Source of the DNA: Pelomyxa schiedti
Lineage: Eukaryota > Evosea > Pelobiontida > Pelomyxidae
Reading direction: 5' to 3'
NCBI GenBank assembly: GCA_020536535.1
Contig: JAHLWZ010001049.1
Location: 1-25,374, forward strand
DNA: 25,374 nt
Shown: positions 9,756 through 19,186 of the stretch, piece by piece
Layout of the letters: every line of letters starts with the position of its first letter
Position numbering within the stretch: position 1 is the stretch's first letter
The notes under the pieces: model-generated
Database searches by the model: none
Told to the model about the DNA's origin: nothing
The model's input: only the letters and a program-made list of their open reading frames with translations
Made by a program: the position numbers and the translations under genes

Positions 9756-10808
9756 ATGAAGGGAGATGAGGAGCAGGCGGCGGTGTGGCTCGAATCTACG
9801 CCCATAGACAAGACATGTTCCAACCAGAGGTGCAAACGTAAGACCAAGGTGTGGGAAATACGTGCCGAGTACTGCGGCCGCACTCCGCGACATCGCCTCT
9901 GCGGCGCCTGCATACGAAGATCTGTGATGCCAACCGAAGGCTGCTGCCCCGTGTGCGAAGAAATTGAAGGCAGGCGGATGATCGCGTCCGCGACCGGCAG
10001 GAAGCGCAGCAGCCTCGGCGTTGGCGTGGGGGCACTTGTCAATGTTGGATATGGTGATAACGTGAACGTGACGGACGGCGGCGGCGCTCTTTGCTCTGCT
10101 GCTGGTAGTCTGCTGGGATTGCAGACATCGCCTCAGGTTGTGGCAAAGAGGACCAAGTTCGTTAAGACGAGGCAATTGCAGCAACAACAACAGCCGGAAG
10201 CTCAGCAAATGCAACAATTCAACCAATATAACTCACAACAACTACCACCTACACAACAACAAATACTGAATGTAGCGCCAGGCCAGGAGGGAAGGGTCGA
10301 GGAGCCACCCTCTGAATATATAATGCCTTCTCCACATTCTTCAGCAACTTCATCCCCAAACCTGGAGGAGGGAGAAACCGGACAAGCCGAATCCCAACTT
10401 GGAAATCCACTTGGTGTAAGCAGCACCACAACCACTTCTGTCACATCCAAAAACTCGCCCCCTAGCCCCGCAAATATCCTCACCGCGCCTCAAAACAGCA
10501 TTAACGCCACAGCACCGCCATCACATCTCACTTCACCCCCACCAAAGGCACAACTTGACCGCATGGTTAATGCCGAGCTTGAAGCAGTTGTTCGGGTACA
10601 GGATATCTTGTCCCCTGATGCCACTTGCCCTGTATGCGGCCATTCTTTTCACGGGTCTAGTGCTCAGAACCCACCTGCATTGTGGATTTCCAACTGCCTC
10701 CACCTCTTGTGCACAAGGTGCTCCAATAAAGTGGCTACGTATGGCAAGTGCCCTATGTGTTCCAAAGAGGTCACCAAATTGATGCGGACATACTTTGAAG
10801 GGAGATAA
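9756..10808 (+). CDS. Protein with N- and C-terminal RING-type zinc fingers
   Basis: This is a single-exon ORF of 350 residues. The N-terminal finger (residues ~21-66) reads CSNQRC … YCGRTPRHRLCGAC … CCPVC, a RING-like cross-brace with unusual spacing. The middle (~90-265) is disordered, Gln-rich then Ser/Pro/Thr-rich. The C-terminal finger (residues ~290-332) is a clean C3HC4 RING: CPVC, 17 residues, CLHLLCTRC, nine residues, CPMC. Such RINGs recruit E2 enzymes, so a ubiquitin-ligase role is inferred. The ATG is preceded by an A tract as in neighbouring genes. It lacks introns, unlike most neighbours. It converges on the paracaspase gene, with 183 bases between stops. Substrates cannot be guessed. 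Confidence 0.85.
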   Translation: MKGDEEQAAVWLESTPIDKTCSNQRCKRKTKVWEIRAEYCGRTPRHRLCGACIRRSVMPTEGCCPVCEEIEGRRMIASATGRKRSSLGVGVGALVNVGYGDNVNVTDGGGALCSAAGSLLGLQTSPQVVAKRTKFVKTRQLQQQQQPEAQQMQQFNQYNSQQLPPTQQQILNVAPGQEGRVEEPPSEYIMPSPHSSATSSPNLEEGETGQAESQLGNPLGVSSTTTTSVTSKNSPPSPANILTAPQNSINATAPPSHLTSPPPKAQLDRMVNAELEAVVRVQDILSPDATCPVCGHSFHGSSAQNPPALWISNCLHLLCTRCSNKVATYGKCPMCSKEVTKLMRTYFEGR

Positions 10809-10991
10809 GCAACAGGAACAACTACAAAAAACTTCAGATTTGTTTTCTTAACATTGGACAAAAAACAAAAAAGCTGGTTTTCACCAGCCCTCTTTGTAGA
10901 CATTATTCCTTGCTTAAGTGACATCTGCCATTTTTTTTTGGAAAATTCTCCAAATGTGCGGCGGTGGTGGACAGATCATGGTCTTTGACTC

Positions 10992-11034
10992 CTAGTGTCC
11001 CGTAGGTGTTGTCGTAACTTCAGGAGTACCGGCA

Positions 11035-11083
<49 letters not shown>

Positions 11084-14000
11084 CTGTGCCTGTGCCTGTG
11101 GCTGTGCTTGTTCCGGTGGCTGTGGTGGTGCCGCTGATTGTTACTGTGGTGTTGGCTGGTTCCTTCTGTCTATTAGGTGAGAAATGGGCAGCCAATACAT
11201 CCATCTCCCTAAAAAGTGCGTTTTCGTCTTTGGTGAAGTCCCACTTTCCATTGTATTCAAATGCATAATCAAAGTCTATGCTTAGTATGGCGTTATTTTC
11301 CCCAAGGCTACAGTGCCCTGGAGAGTCTCGCTTTCGTAACGTGGTTGGTGCTACAGGCGTTGCTTGTGCCTCTTCACGGTCAATCGGCTCAGCTTGAACT
11401 ACTGAAATGCTCTGAAATGGATGGCGTGTGAGGCAAACGTATTTGTACAATCGTCTTGCAAAAGCAATAGAACACCACTTCAGCCAATTTTGCAGTCCTT
11501 CCTGAAGGTCAGACAGTATTTTTTGTTTGTTCTCTTCGTTTTCCAGTAGTCGCAGTAGGTGGTGTCGGCGGGGTGGCATAATGTGTTTTTCCAGCATAGC
11601 AGCAGCTTCTGCAATATAAGGGAACTTCAATAGCTGAAGGTCAAAAGGGGGAGGGATCCAAGATAGATGGAATAAGCGTGTTAAACAGCAGGATATAGTA
11701 AACCACGATCCCTTCAGAACTGGAGACCAATCTCCTTTTCTAAATTCTAAGTCATTGCACCACAGTGTGAAGGCATTCCAGTTAATTTGTGAGCCAGGTG
11801 TTGTCTTTGTTGCCTCTGGCTTTAGTGGCTCTGCCTGTGGAAGGAGTTTCGAATCAGCAAGGCAAAGAAGATTAAGGCAATCTTGTAACCCAAGTGTTGG
11901 ATTTGAATCGATGACTGAATATTGTCAAAAAAATCTCAATAAGAGAAAGGTTACCTGAAATCAAGTGCGTAATAAGAGAACTCGTATTCATTAGTTTGTC
12001 ACCACAGTCACTAACTTTTTTACCTTTGCACATTTGAATAGGGGGCAAATGTTTTTAATTTTTTTACCTGATTGACATGCATACAGTATATAGGTTTTAG
12101 AGCCCGAGGGCTGGGGTGCTGGGCCTGAGCCCGTCATTATCTCACGACAACAATCCAGTATAATGATGCTATATTTCACTTTCGCAAGTGATTCTATTTT
12201 TCGGATGATTGATGACAGGCTCTTCTCGTTTTGATGTGCAAAATTAATTTGAGGCTTATTGGGAGGGAGTTTTTGAACACTGGCACTTGCTTGTGTTGAG
12301 GAGGTTGTGAGCAAACTGTCCGCATCCGAAGTTAAAGGTTCTTTTGTCTGAGTTAGGGAATCAGGGTCTTCAGAAGATGGAGTTGCATGAGATAGTGCAA
12401 TTGTATTATGCAAGGCAATGCGTATGGAAGAGCGGCGTATAGGTGAGGAAGGGTGAAAAGTCTGGGAAGGTATGCGAGGGGTATCGTCTTGGGTATTGGA
12501 GGGTAATTCCAGAGAGGATGCACTGGCAGTTGATGTAACAGGGGAAAGAGCAGGTTTCTGTGCAGTGCCCAAGAGAGGACGATGTGTTCCCAGTGCGGCC
12601 ACACGGGAGTCATCCGGACGATGCTTTTCGTCAGCTGAAGGTGGAACCATTTCAAGCCACATATCGGTCGTGTCTTCATGGCCATGGCCAGCATAATAAA
12701 AAAGGGATATTGCCTTTTTCACTGATTGGAGGTTCTGCATGTGCTTCTCGAATTCCATTTCAAACCCAGATAAGCATAAATCCAAACCAGCCTCATAATT
12801 GTTGCACTTAAATTCGCCAAAAGTTTCAAGTCTTGTCTTTAAATCAAAGGCATCATTCTGTGGGCTTGAAAGAGTTTGACGGCCTAGCCCATAGTGGGAG
12901 TTACCAACAAGTAATCCAAAGCAAGATCCTATCTGACTGAAACGTGTGCCTGTTCCAAAAGGAATCTCGGCGGTTGTCACTACCTCCTTAAAGGGTTCTC
13001 TTACGCGATGAATTGTGTTCAGATGGCAAGTGAACAGCTGTGATCCAAGGTATTCACAACAGCTGTACCCCTTAGGCTTAAGGATTTTGTTGGGTTGACT
13101 CATCCGTATGTCCCAGGTACATAACCCTTCATCTGTAACTACACAAAGTGCATCATATGAGAGTGACGAAGAACTTTGCTGCCCATCAAAAGAGAACCAA
13201 TTGATAGTACCAGAATGAGGATAGGTGAACACAATGCTTTTGCGGTCTCGGAAATCTACCAAATAAAGACTGTTTGCTACACTCAAGCAACAAAATTCTC
13301 TGAACCGCGGCCAGATTCTATATGCTTAATAAGAGAGTGTTCTTAAAATGGGGATTCAACTTGCATTGCTGGGGTAGCAGATACTGTATTGTTCTACATT
13401 CCATTCCTCGCTCTATGTCATAATTGCAAAGTCCGAAGTCTCCAGCAAAAATTACATTTCTCTTGTTCATATCGAAACTGCGGATGAAAGCTGGCCCACC
13501 TCCGAATGGTGGAAGCGAAATTTCTTGCTTTTGGCACCATTCAATAGAGGGAATGGAAGGTTCTGTTTCCGTAACGCTAGGAGTAATGCTTCCATTGCAT
13601 TGGGTCAAGTGCCACTTGTCGTTAATGGAAACAGCAACAGCATTGAGATCTGGTTTCATAACAAGAGATACGAGAGGCATACTGGGATACTCTGTATACC
13701 CAGTAAACATTTTCTCGTCAGATTTTGCCAACAGCCTAAGATGTGGTTTTTTTTGTACCTTGTTGGCCCCTATAAGAAAGTAAAAGTGTCTGTCATTGCA
13801 AGTGATGCTATTTCATACCGTTTACCCAATACAGTGACAGTACAGGTAATTTTTTGTATGAAACGGCTGCAACATATGGCCGCGATTCGCCAACAAGAAG
13901 AGTGTCACAAGTACTTGAATCCGCACCTTGTGAAGCAGCCACGGCAACTCTTCTAAGACCTTCAAATTCTGGTGTGTCGCACAACTTCTCTCCCTAACCA

Positions 14001-14359
14001 TGTGTTTGGAGGGGGGGGGGGAAAAAAAATTACCACTTACAGGACATGACGCAGAGACAAAAATCCACTTCTGGGAATGCTTGGTGTAGTCGAATGGGTG
14101 GTGGTACGTTTTTACAGCTACAAATCCCACGTCTGTTTCCTCAAGGCTATGAGACTTTCCACCCAAATTCGTAAAAGATACCTGCAAGAAACCAAGCGAA
14201 AAAAAAAAAAAAAGCGCATCAATATTACCGCCTTTCTGTATAAAATCACACAGGACATATTTGCGTGAAATCTCCTTCTCCAGATCGCCACCAGTATCGC
14301 TCGATTGGTTCGTTTTTTCCCGCTGCTGGCGGTGTAGAAGATGAAGTAGAACGTTTCAT
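10992..14359 (-). CDS. WD40-paracaspase fusion (peptidase C14-like)
   Basis: Seven exons (14359-14252, 14181-14041, 13993-13819, 13769-13361, 13317-12068, 12023-11955, 11914-10992) join in phase to 1,024 residues. Residues ~20-400 look like divergent WD40 repeats (LYLVDFRD, ALCVVTDEGLCTWDIR, VIFAGDFGLCNYDIE). The paracaspase domain starts near residue 405 (GLLVGNSHYGLG … QNDAF). It has catalytic His in FYYAGHGHED (12684-12686) and catalytic Cys in IIILDCCRE (second Cys, 12147-12149), followed by ILYACQSG split by an intron. About 125 Ser/Pro/Thr-rich residues interrupt the domain between MVPPSAD and the helix before the Cys. The C-terminus (~350 residues) is helical, then ends in Ser-Thr repeats. 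The layout resembles MALT1-type paracaspases in the catalytic core. Substrate preference (Arg/Lys versus other P1) is unknown. Confidence 0.82.
11035..11082 (-). repeat. Hexanucleotide tandem repeat (CTCGTG)8 in coding sequence
   Basis: Eight perfect CTCGTG units (48 bases), followed by degenerate TGTGCC units, encode the alternating Ser-Thr tail of the paracaspase protein on the minus strand. It is a likely length-polymorphic microsatellite. Confidence 0.9.
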
Positions 14360-14536
14360 TTTCCCCTATTTTTTTTCCCTAAGTTGTTGCACTGGTCAAA
14401 GAGATCAGATCTGATCTGGTCCTGAGCCAACGTCTAGTTGAAAACGATGGTATTTCCCCAGTACACTACCCCAGGGCAATGATGCCAAAGAGCATTTACC
14501 TGTCAAGCCTAGATCATTATTGTAACCAAAGTGTTG
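14360..14536. promoter_or_regulatory. Bidirectional promoter region with 16-bp palindrome
   Basis: This 177-base region lies between the divergent start codons of the paracaspase (-) and the BRD8-like gene (+). It contains a perfect 16-base palindrome, AGATCAGATCTGATCT, at 14402-14417, a possible site for a dimeric DNA-binding protein. No TATA box is obvious. Confidence 0.5.
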
Positions 14537-17500
14537 ATGCAGCAACAGCATGTGTCCCGTACGGCCGATGAGAACAAAGGATCTTTGACCGGAAGCAAGG
14601 ATGAGGGCTACATGTCCTTCCGTGCAATTTCTCCTCGGGGATGGACTATTCCTGAGAGGTTATTATTGTCTCACGTTGTGCAAAAGGTGCTTTTTCCCCT
14701 TTTTCTCCCGTGGTGTTGGTTCGACTTACGTGCGTTTTTCAGGTTGGGGACGTTAATTGGAAGGCAGTAGCAAAAATGATGACGGAGTCATCACCGCAAA
14801 ATGTGAGCCCTGACGACCCAAAGAGAGACAAATTGTTTTTTACATCTAAAAACTGTGCTTCTGAGGTAATTCCCTCCACTTATTTTCACAAGCCTTATAC
14901 ATCATGCCCAAATCCAATAAAGAACCCTTGTAGTACTACCAAATGATGGAGGAGGTTGACAATGAAAAAACAAGAAAAATGAGTGGTAGAAGGCCCAAGC
15001 AATCCCCACAGAAACCGTCTAGAGGACCTGAATCAAACATTCCTGGCCTTGTTGCAGATCACATTAGGAAAGTACGAATACAACAGCTGAAGCAATCAAT
15101 CCTCCAAAAAGACAAAGCTATTTTACAGCTGGAGCAAGAGATAGCTGATGTAGAAAGTGGCAAATGCGATTCCATTCTTGATAAAATGTACGAGGAATTG
15201 TGTAAAGAACATGTCACATCTGCAGCTGCAGCTGCAGCTGTTGCTTCTGCTACTTCGTTTCAGGAGGTTGAGGGCGACCAAACTGCCACTCCTGCTGTCG
15301 GTATAAGCAATACACCTTCTCCAGTACCACCTCCGTTATCTCCATCAGTTTCATCCCCTTCCCCACCAGCAATGTCCACTCCCAGTTCCCCTCATGGTCT
15401 TTCTGAGAGAAGAGAGAAGAAAGAAAAAGCCCTCGTGGAACAACTTTTTGATGTAGAGTCACCACTCCCGGTCAACCTTAAAAAACCAAACAAATCCGAT
15501 GGACAGAGCGATACTTCAGAGGGAAAACCCACACCCACCATTGTAGAACTGCCATCAGAAATTCTGGCCCCTGAAAAGGAAAGGGAGCATATCGTGGATT
15601 CTTCTGAAGATAATGCAACCAGAAAAAGAAAACGAATAGAAGACGAGAAGACAGCTAATGGTGGGACCCTACAGGAACCCCCTCCTCAACAGCCATCCCC
15701 AGAAAAACGGTCACGGTCTTCCTTGGGTAATGACTCAGCACAAAAGCAACAAGCTAACCCACCAATAATACCACAATCTCCAACGGAACATAAAGTGGAT
15801 ATCCCTGTTAGTACCCTCCCTGTGACGGAATCTGACGCCCTGAGTAAGGTGCAAAATGTGCTTTCTGACAAGCAAACCTTGTTACAAGTAGCCAATATAC
15901 CAGTTGAACCTCATTGCCAATCTGTACCACTGACACACATCACTCAACCTGAACTTCAACCTCAACAACCTGAACCTGAACCTCAACCTCAACCTCAACC
16001 TCAACCTGAACCCGAACCTCAACCTAAACATCAACCTCAACCTCCTACACCTCAAGTTTCGTTGGAGCGTTCCGAGACCGTTACCTCGTGCCAAAAAAGT
16101 GATGTTTCGAATCCCAAAGAACTGGATACAGAGCCACCTGGATCACCCAAATCAGACCGACCTCTATTACCAGTTGCAGACAATACAGATTCAAATGTGA
16201 TTGCTGAAATCAATTCTAGCATGGAATGTGACCCTCTCACATCACACCAGCCAGTAATTCCTCAGGAACAAGTCCCTGAAAAAGAGGAACACCACCATAA
16301 GGAAGTAGCAAAAGAAATTGTTTCTACTGAAACTCTTACCATGGTTGATGACACAAGCAAGGATCAGAAACTAATTGCTAATGACCCAGTGCTTTCTCAA
16401 GACTCACAACCGTGTGTATCATCTAGCTCAGAAATAAAAACAAGTGGAACGACTAAACCTGAAGAGGCAATCACACATCCAGTTCAAAGTGCACAATTAG
16501 AAGCACAACAGCCCTCAACTAAAACAGCATCTCATCCCCTTCCAAAAGAACAAGAAGCGTCACAAAAGCTTTCAGCTAATGACAAAATCCCTTCAAAGAA
16601 CACTGTGCAAAAAACCAAGCCAGGGGATCCGTCTAAAGTTCCTAATCAAACTACAGTGCACTCAAGTATAAAGCCCCAAATTATAACCACAAAACCACCA
16701 ATCAAACACCCTGTGAAACAACCAGAGAGTGCCCATTCAACGAAGATTCATGATAGCCTGAGCAAACTTCATGACAACCCTGAACGTGCCAAACCTCATG
16801 AAAGTCATATAGATAGGCTTCAGAATCCACACGCCACTAAACCTCTGGACAAATTTGCACCAACTAAACCTCAGGACAAATCTGTGCCAACTAAAGCTCC
16901 AGACAAATCTACACTAACTAAACCTCAGGAAAAACCTGTAGTAATGAAGCCTCAGGATAAATCTGCTCCGACTAAACCCCACGACATTTTGTCAGTTCCC
17001 AAAGCCCACATCAATGCAGTTTCTACCAAGCCTCATGACAACACAGTCCCTAATGCTCACCACCCAACTGTAGGCAAACTTCATGACAACGCAGCTTCTA
17101 CGAAATCTCATGACACAGTGCCACCTGCGAAACCTCACGTTGCACCAAGTGAAAAAGTTCGTGGAACTACAGCACCTCGAGTTCACGATGGCACCACCTC
17201 TAAACCCTCAAGCTCAGTTCCTGTTAGACCACATGACAAGTCATCTACCAATAAATCTCAAGAGAACTTGGCCGCACCAAAACTTCACAGTACACCAGTC
17301 AAGCATACAGACTCCAGTGTGACCAAATCTCTTCCCGCAGAACCTTCATCAAAACCTGAATCTGAAAGTGGTTCACGCTTAAAGGATGCCCCTTTGAACA
17401 CCCACCAAGAGGATTTAAATAAGGCCTTGCCAAAATCCCTGCAAGAAAGTAATCAGAAACACACTGAAGCTGCGGTCAAAACGAAATCATCAACCGAACA

Positions 17501-19004
17501 ACCTTCAATTACCACTAGGCAGCCCTCTCAGCAAAAACCAGTGAAACAACTCACATTAGAAGCCACGGCACCACAGCCCAACACTAAATCTACACAGGCC
17601 AATAAAAAGCTCACACCTACCAATGCACACCCACAATCTGTTCCCTTACATACGGCAACAAAACTGACCCCTCAAATGCAAGGATCCCTTTTTCAGATAT
17701 GGAAATCAATATCAAAACAACCAGAAGCCTTCTGGTTTCGCGAGCCTGTTGGTGACGAAGCTTCTGATTACGATGAAATAATTAAAGTCTCTTCATCGAA
17801 CTCCCTCCGACCCACGCATTAATAAATGCCACAGGAAAGAATCGACCTGAGAACCATAAGGCTTAGACTATTAAGTGGGAAGATACAGAGCCCTGTTGAG
17901 TTTTACAGGCTGTTTATGTTAATGTTTGCAAATGCTTTTGTGTTCAACCACGAACACACCGAAATCTTTATGCAAACGGCAAATCTAAAGAAGTATTTCC
18001 TCGATGCTTTGCACAGATCCAGTGTATGGTCTGTGATAGAGGAATCCATCACCGGAAAGACTGAAACCCAGAAGCCAACCAAAAAAACGGATACTGAGGA
18101 CTCAAGACCAAAAAACCAAACTTCTACTACTGCCAGCAAAATTGAATCCTGTGTGAAAAAACCTTCTGATCCAAGTCATGCACTAGGTCAGCACAACATC
18201 CCTCCTTCAAAAGCGGCCTCACAGTCTAGACTGACAGGCCAAAAGCCACTTCAGCCACCGAAATCATTACCCCAGGAAAAGCCAAATGCGCAATCAACTT
18301 CACAACACGCCTTACCACACAAACAAGAAAAAGAAACGTCATCAACAACATCCACTGCAAAAGGTGTTCATGAGTTGAGTTCGGGTCTTCTCGTCACTCA
18401 CACCAACACCCTCGAAAAGTATTTCCCAGTCAACGAGACAGGACCTCAGAAAGGGTCTATTACACAATCAGCACCTGAAGTGCCAACTAAATTACCTCCA
18501 GAGGCCCTTTCTACACCAGCGCAACAACCCCAGTTGACCACTTCAACAACTGACTTGCCCGAAGCAGACACAGAGCAAACAATTCCACCCCCACAAGCAC
18601 CAAGGCTACCGCATGCTCCCCATTCCTCACGTAGAAGAAGACCAATTTCCAGTGTCCCGGCAGTGGCACCGGTCCCAGCCACAACCTCGAACCCCACGCA
18701 CACAACTACCGCACCAGAACCCTCCAAACCAACAACAACTTCCGCCGCCACCACCACAACACCGCCCGAAACAACTGAGAACCCACACCAAGAGCAATCA
18801 CAACAACCGCAACTACAATCACAACCTGAACCGCAACCACCTACGCAACTCCCAGACAATACAAATCCGGTGCCCGAAGCGGCGGCCACAACTACAGACC
18901 CAACAATGACACTCACCATCACCACCGGTGGTGATTCAGCCACACCACCTGCTCCCAAGAAATCTCGCCTACAGCAACAAGATGGCCAATCCCAAGACGG
19001 CTGA
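14537..19004 (+). CDS. BRD8: BRD8-like bromodomain protein (NuA4/TIP60-type subunit)
   Basis: Four exons (14537-14686, 14743-14865, 14934-17786, 17835-19004) give 1,431 residues in phase. The N-terminus matches BRD8: WTIPERLLLSHVVQKVGDVNW, KNCASEYYQMMEE, then a basic patch and a coiled coil (QLKQSILQKDKAILQLEQE). A disordered linker of ~850 residues follows, with (Gln/Glu-Pro) repeats and degenerate Lys-Pro-x-Asp-Lys repeats. The bromodomain lies at residues ~1008-1115 (FWFREPVGDEASDYDEIIK, ERIDLRTIRLRLLSGKI, MFANAFVFNHEH) and is split by the last intron; the BC-loop Asn is present. A Pro/Thr-rich tail ends it. In animals BRD8 belongs to the TIP60/NuA4 acetyltransferase complex; acetyl-lysine reading on chromatin is inferred here. 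The first ATG in frame was chosen (14537). Confidence 0.82.
15944..16052 (+). repeat. Hexanucleotide-type CAACCT/GAACCT repeat
   Basis: Degenerate tandem CAACCT and GAACCT units encode alternating Gln-Pro and Glu-Pro in the BRD8-like linker. It is a coding microsatellite, probably variable in length. Confidence 0.85.
16731..17330 (+). repeat. Degenerate Lys-Pro-x-Asp-Lys tandem repeat in BRD8-like linker
   Basis: Roughly fourteen imperfect units of about 10-14 residues follow the pattern T-K-P-(Q/H/L)-D-K-(S/N)-x-(P/S)-T, for example TKPQDKSVPTKAPDKS. The DNA units have diverged (about 30-42 bases each), so the array is old rather than a recent slippage product. It makes a highly basic, His-containing disordered segment. 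Confidence 0.75.
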
Positions 19005-19186
19005 CCTGTTTGTAAATCGAACCCTTAATTAACCAGATTTCTCATTACACCTTTTCCTGAATCCGGAAGAAAAAGTACACACCCCTTCGTGTCTTCTCAA
19101 TCAAAAGGACCAAAACAAAAAAAAAAAAACGATCCAAGAGCCGGCTCCAACAAAGAGAAAACAGAAGGGAAACCGAACACAATACA

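Noticed and set aside
11991-12067. Stop codon just after the YACQSG motif as the end of the paracaspase
   Set aside because: A 44-nt GT-AG intron (12024-12067) removes it and the frame continues for ~330 residues with coding character.
12684-12686. Raptor-type caspase-like domain as the identity of the minus-strand gene
   Set aside because: The core has an intact His/Cys pair and MALT1-like surroundings, with WD40-like repeats before it. Raptor has the caspase-like domain first and WD40 repeats at the end.
12353-12694. Second minus-strand frame overlapping the paracaspase insert
   Set aside because: It is a shadow frame of the Ser/Pro/Thr-rich insertion, with no start context or domain of its own.
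13822-14187. Hydrophobic-looking minus-strand frame as a separate small protein
   Set aside because: It reads through a splice donor GTAAGT at 14040 into an intron. The true continuation is the exon 13993-13819 of the WD40-paracaspase.
15944-16052. CRISPR-like or satellite array
   Set aside because: The units are 6-base coding repeats without spacers, in a eukaryotic exon.
17826-19004. Separate gene starting at the ATG at 17826
   Set aside because: That ATG lies inside the last intron of the BRD8-like gene. The frame from 17835 completes the bromodomain begun in the previous exon.
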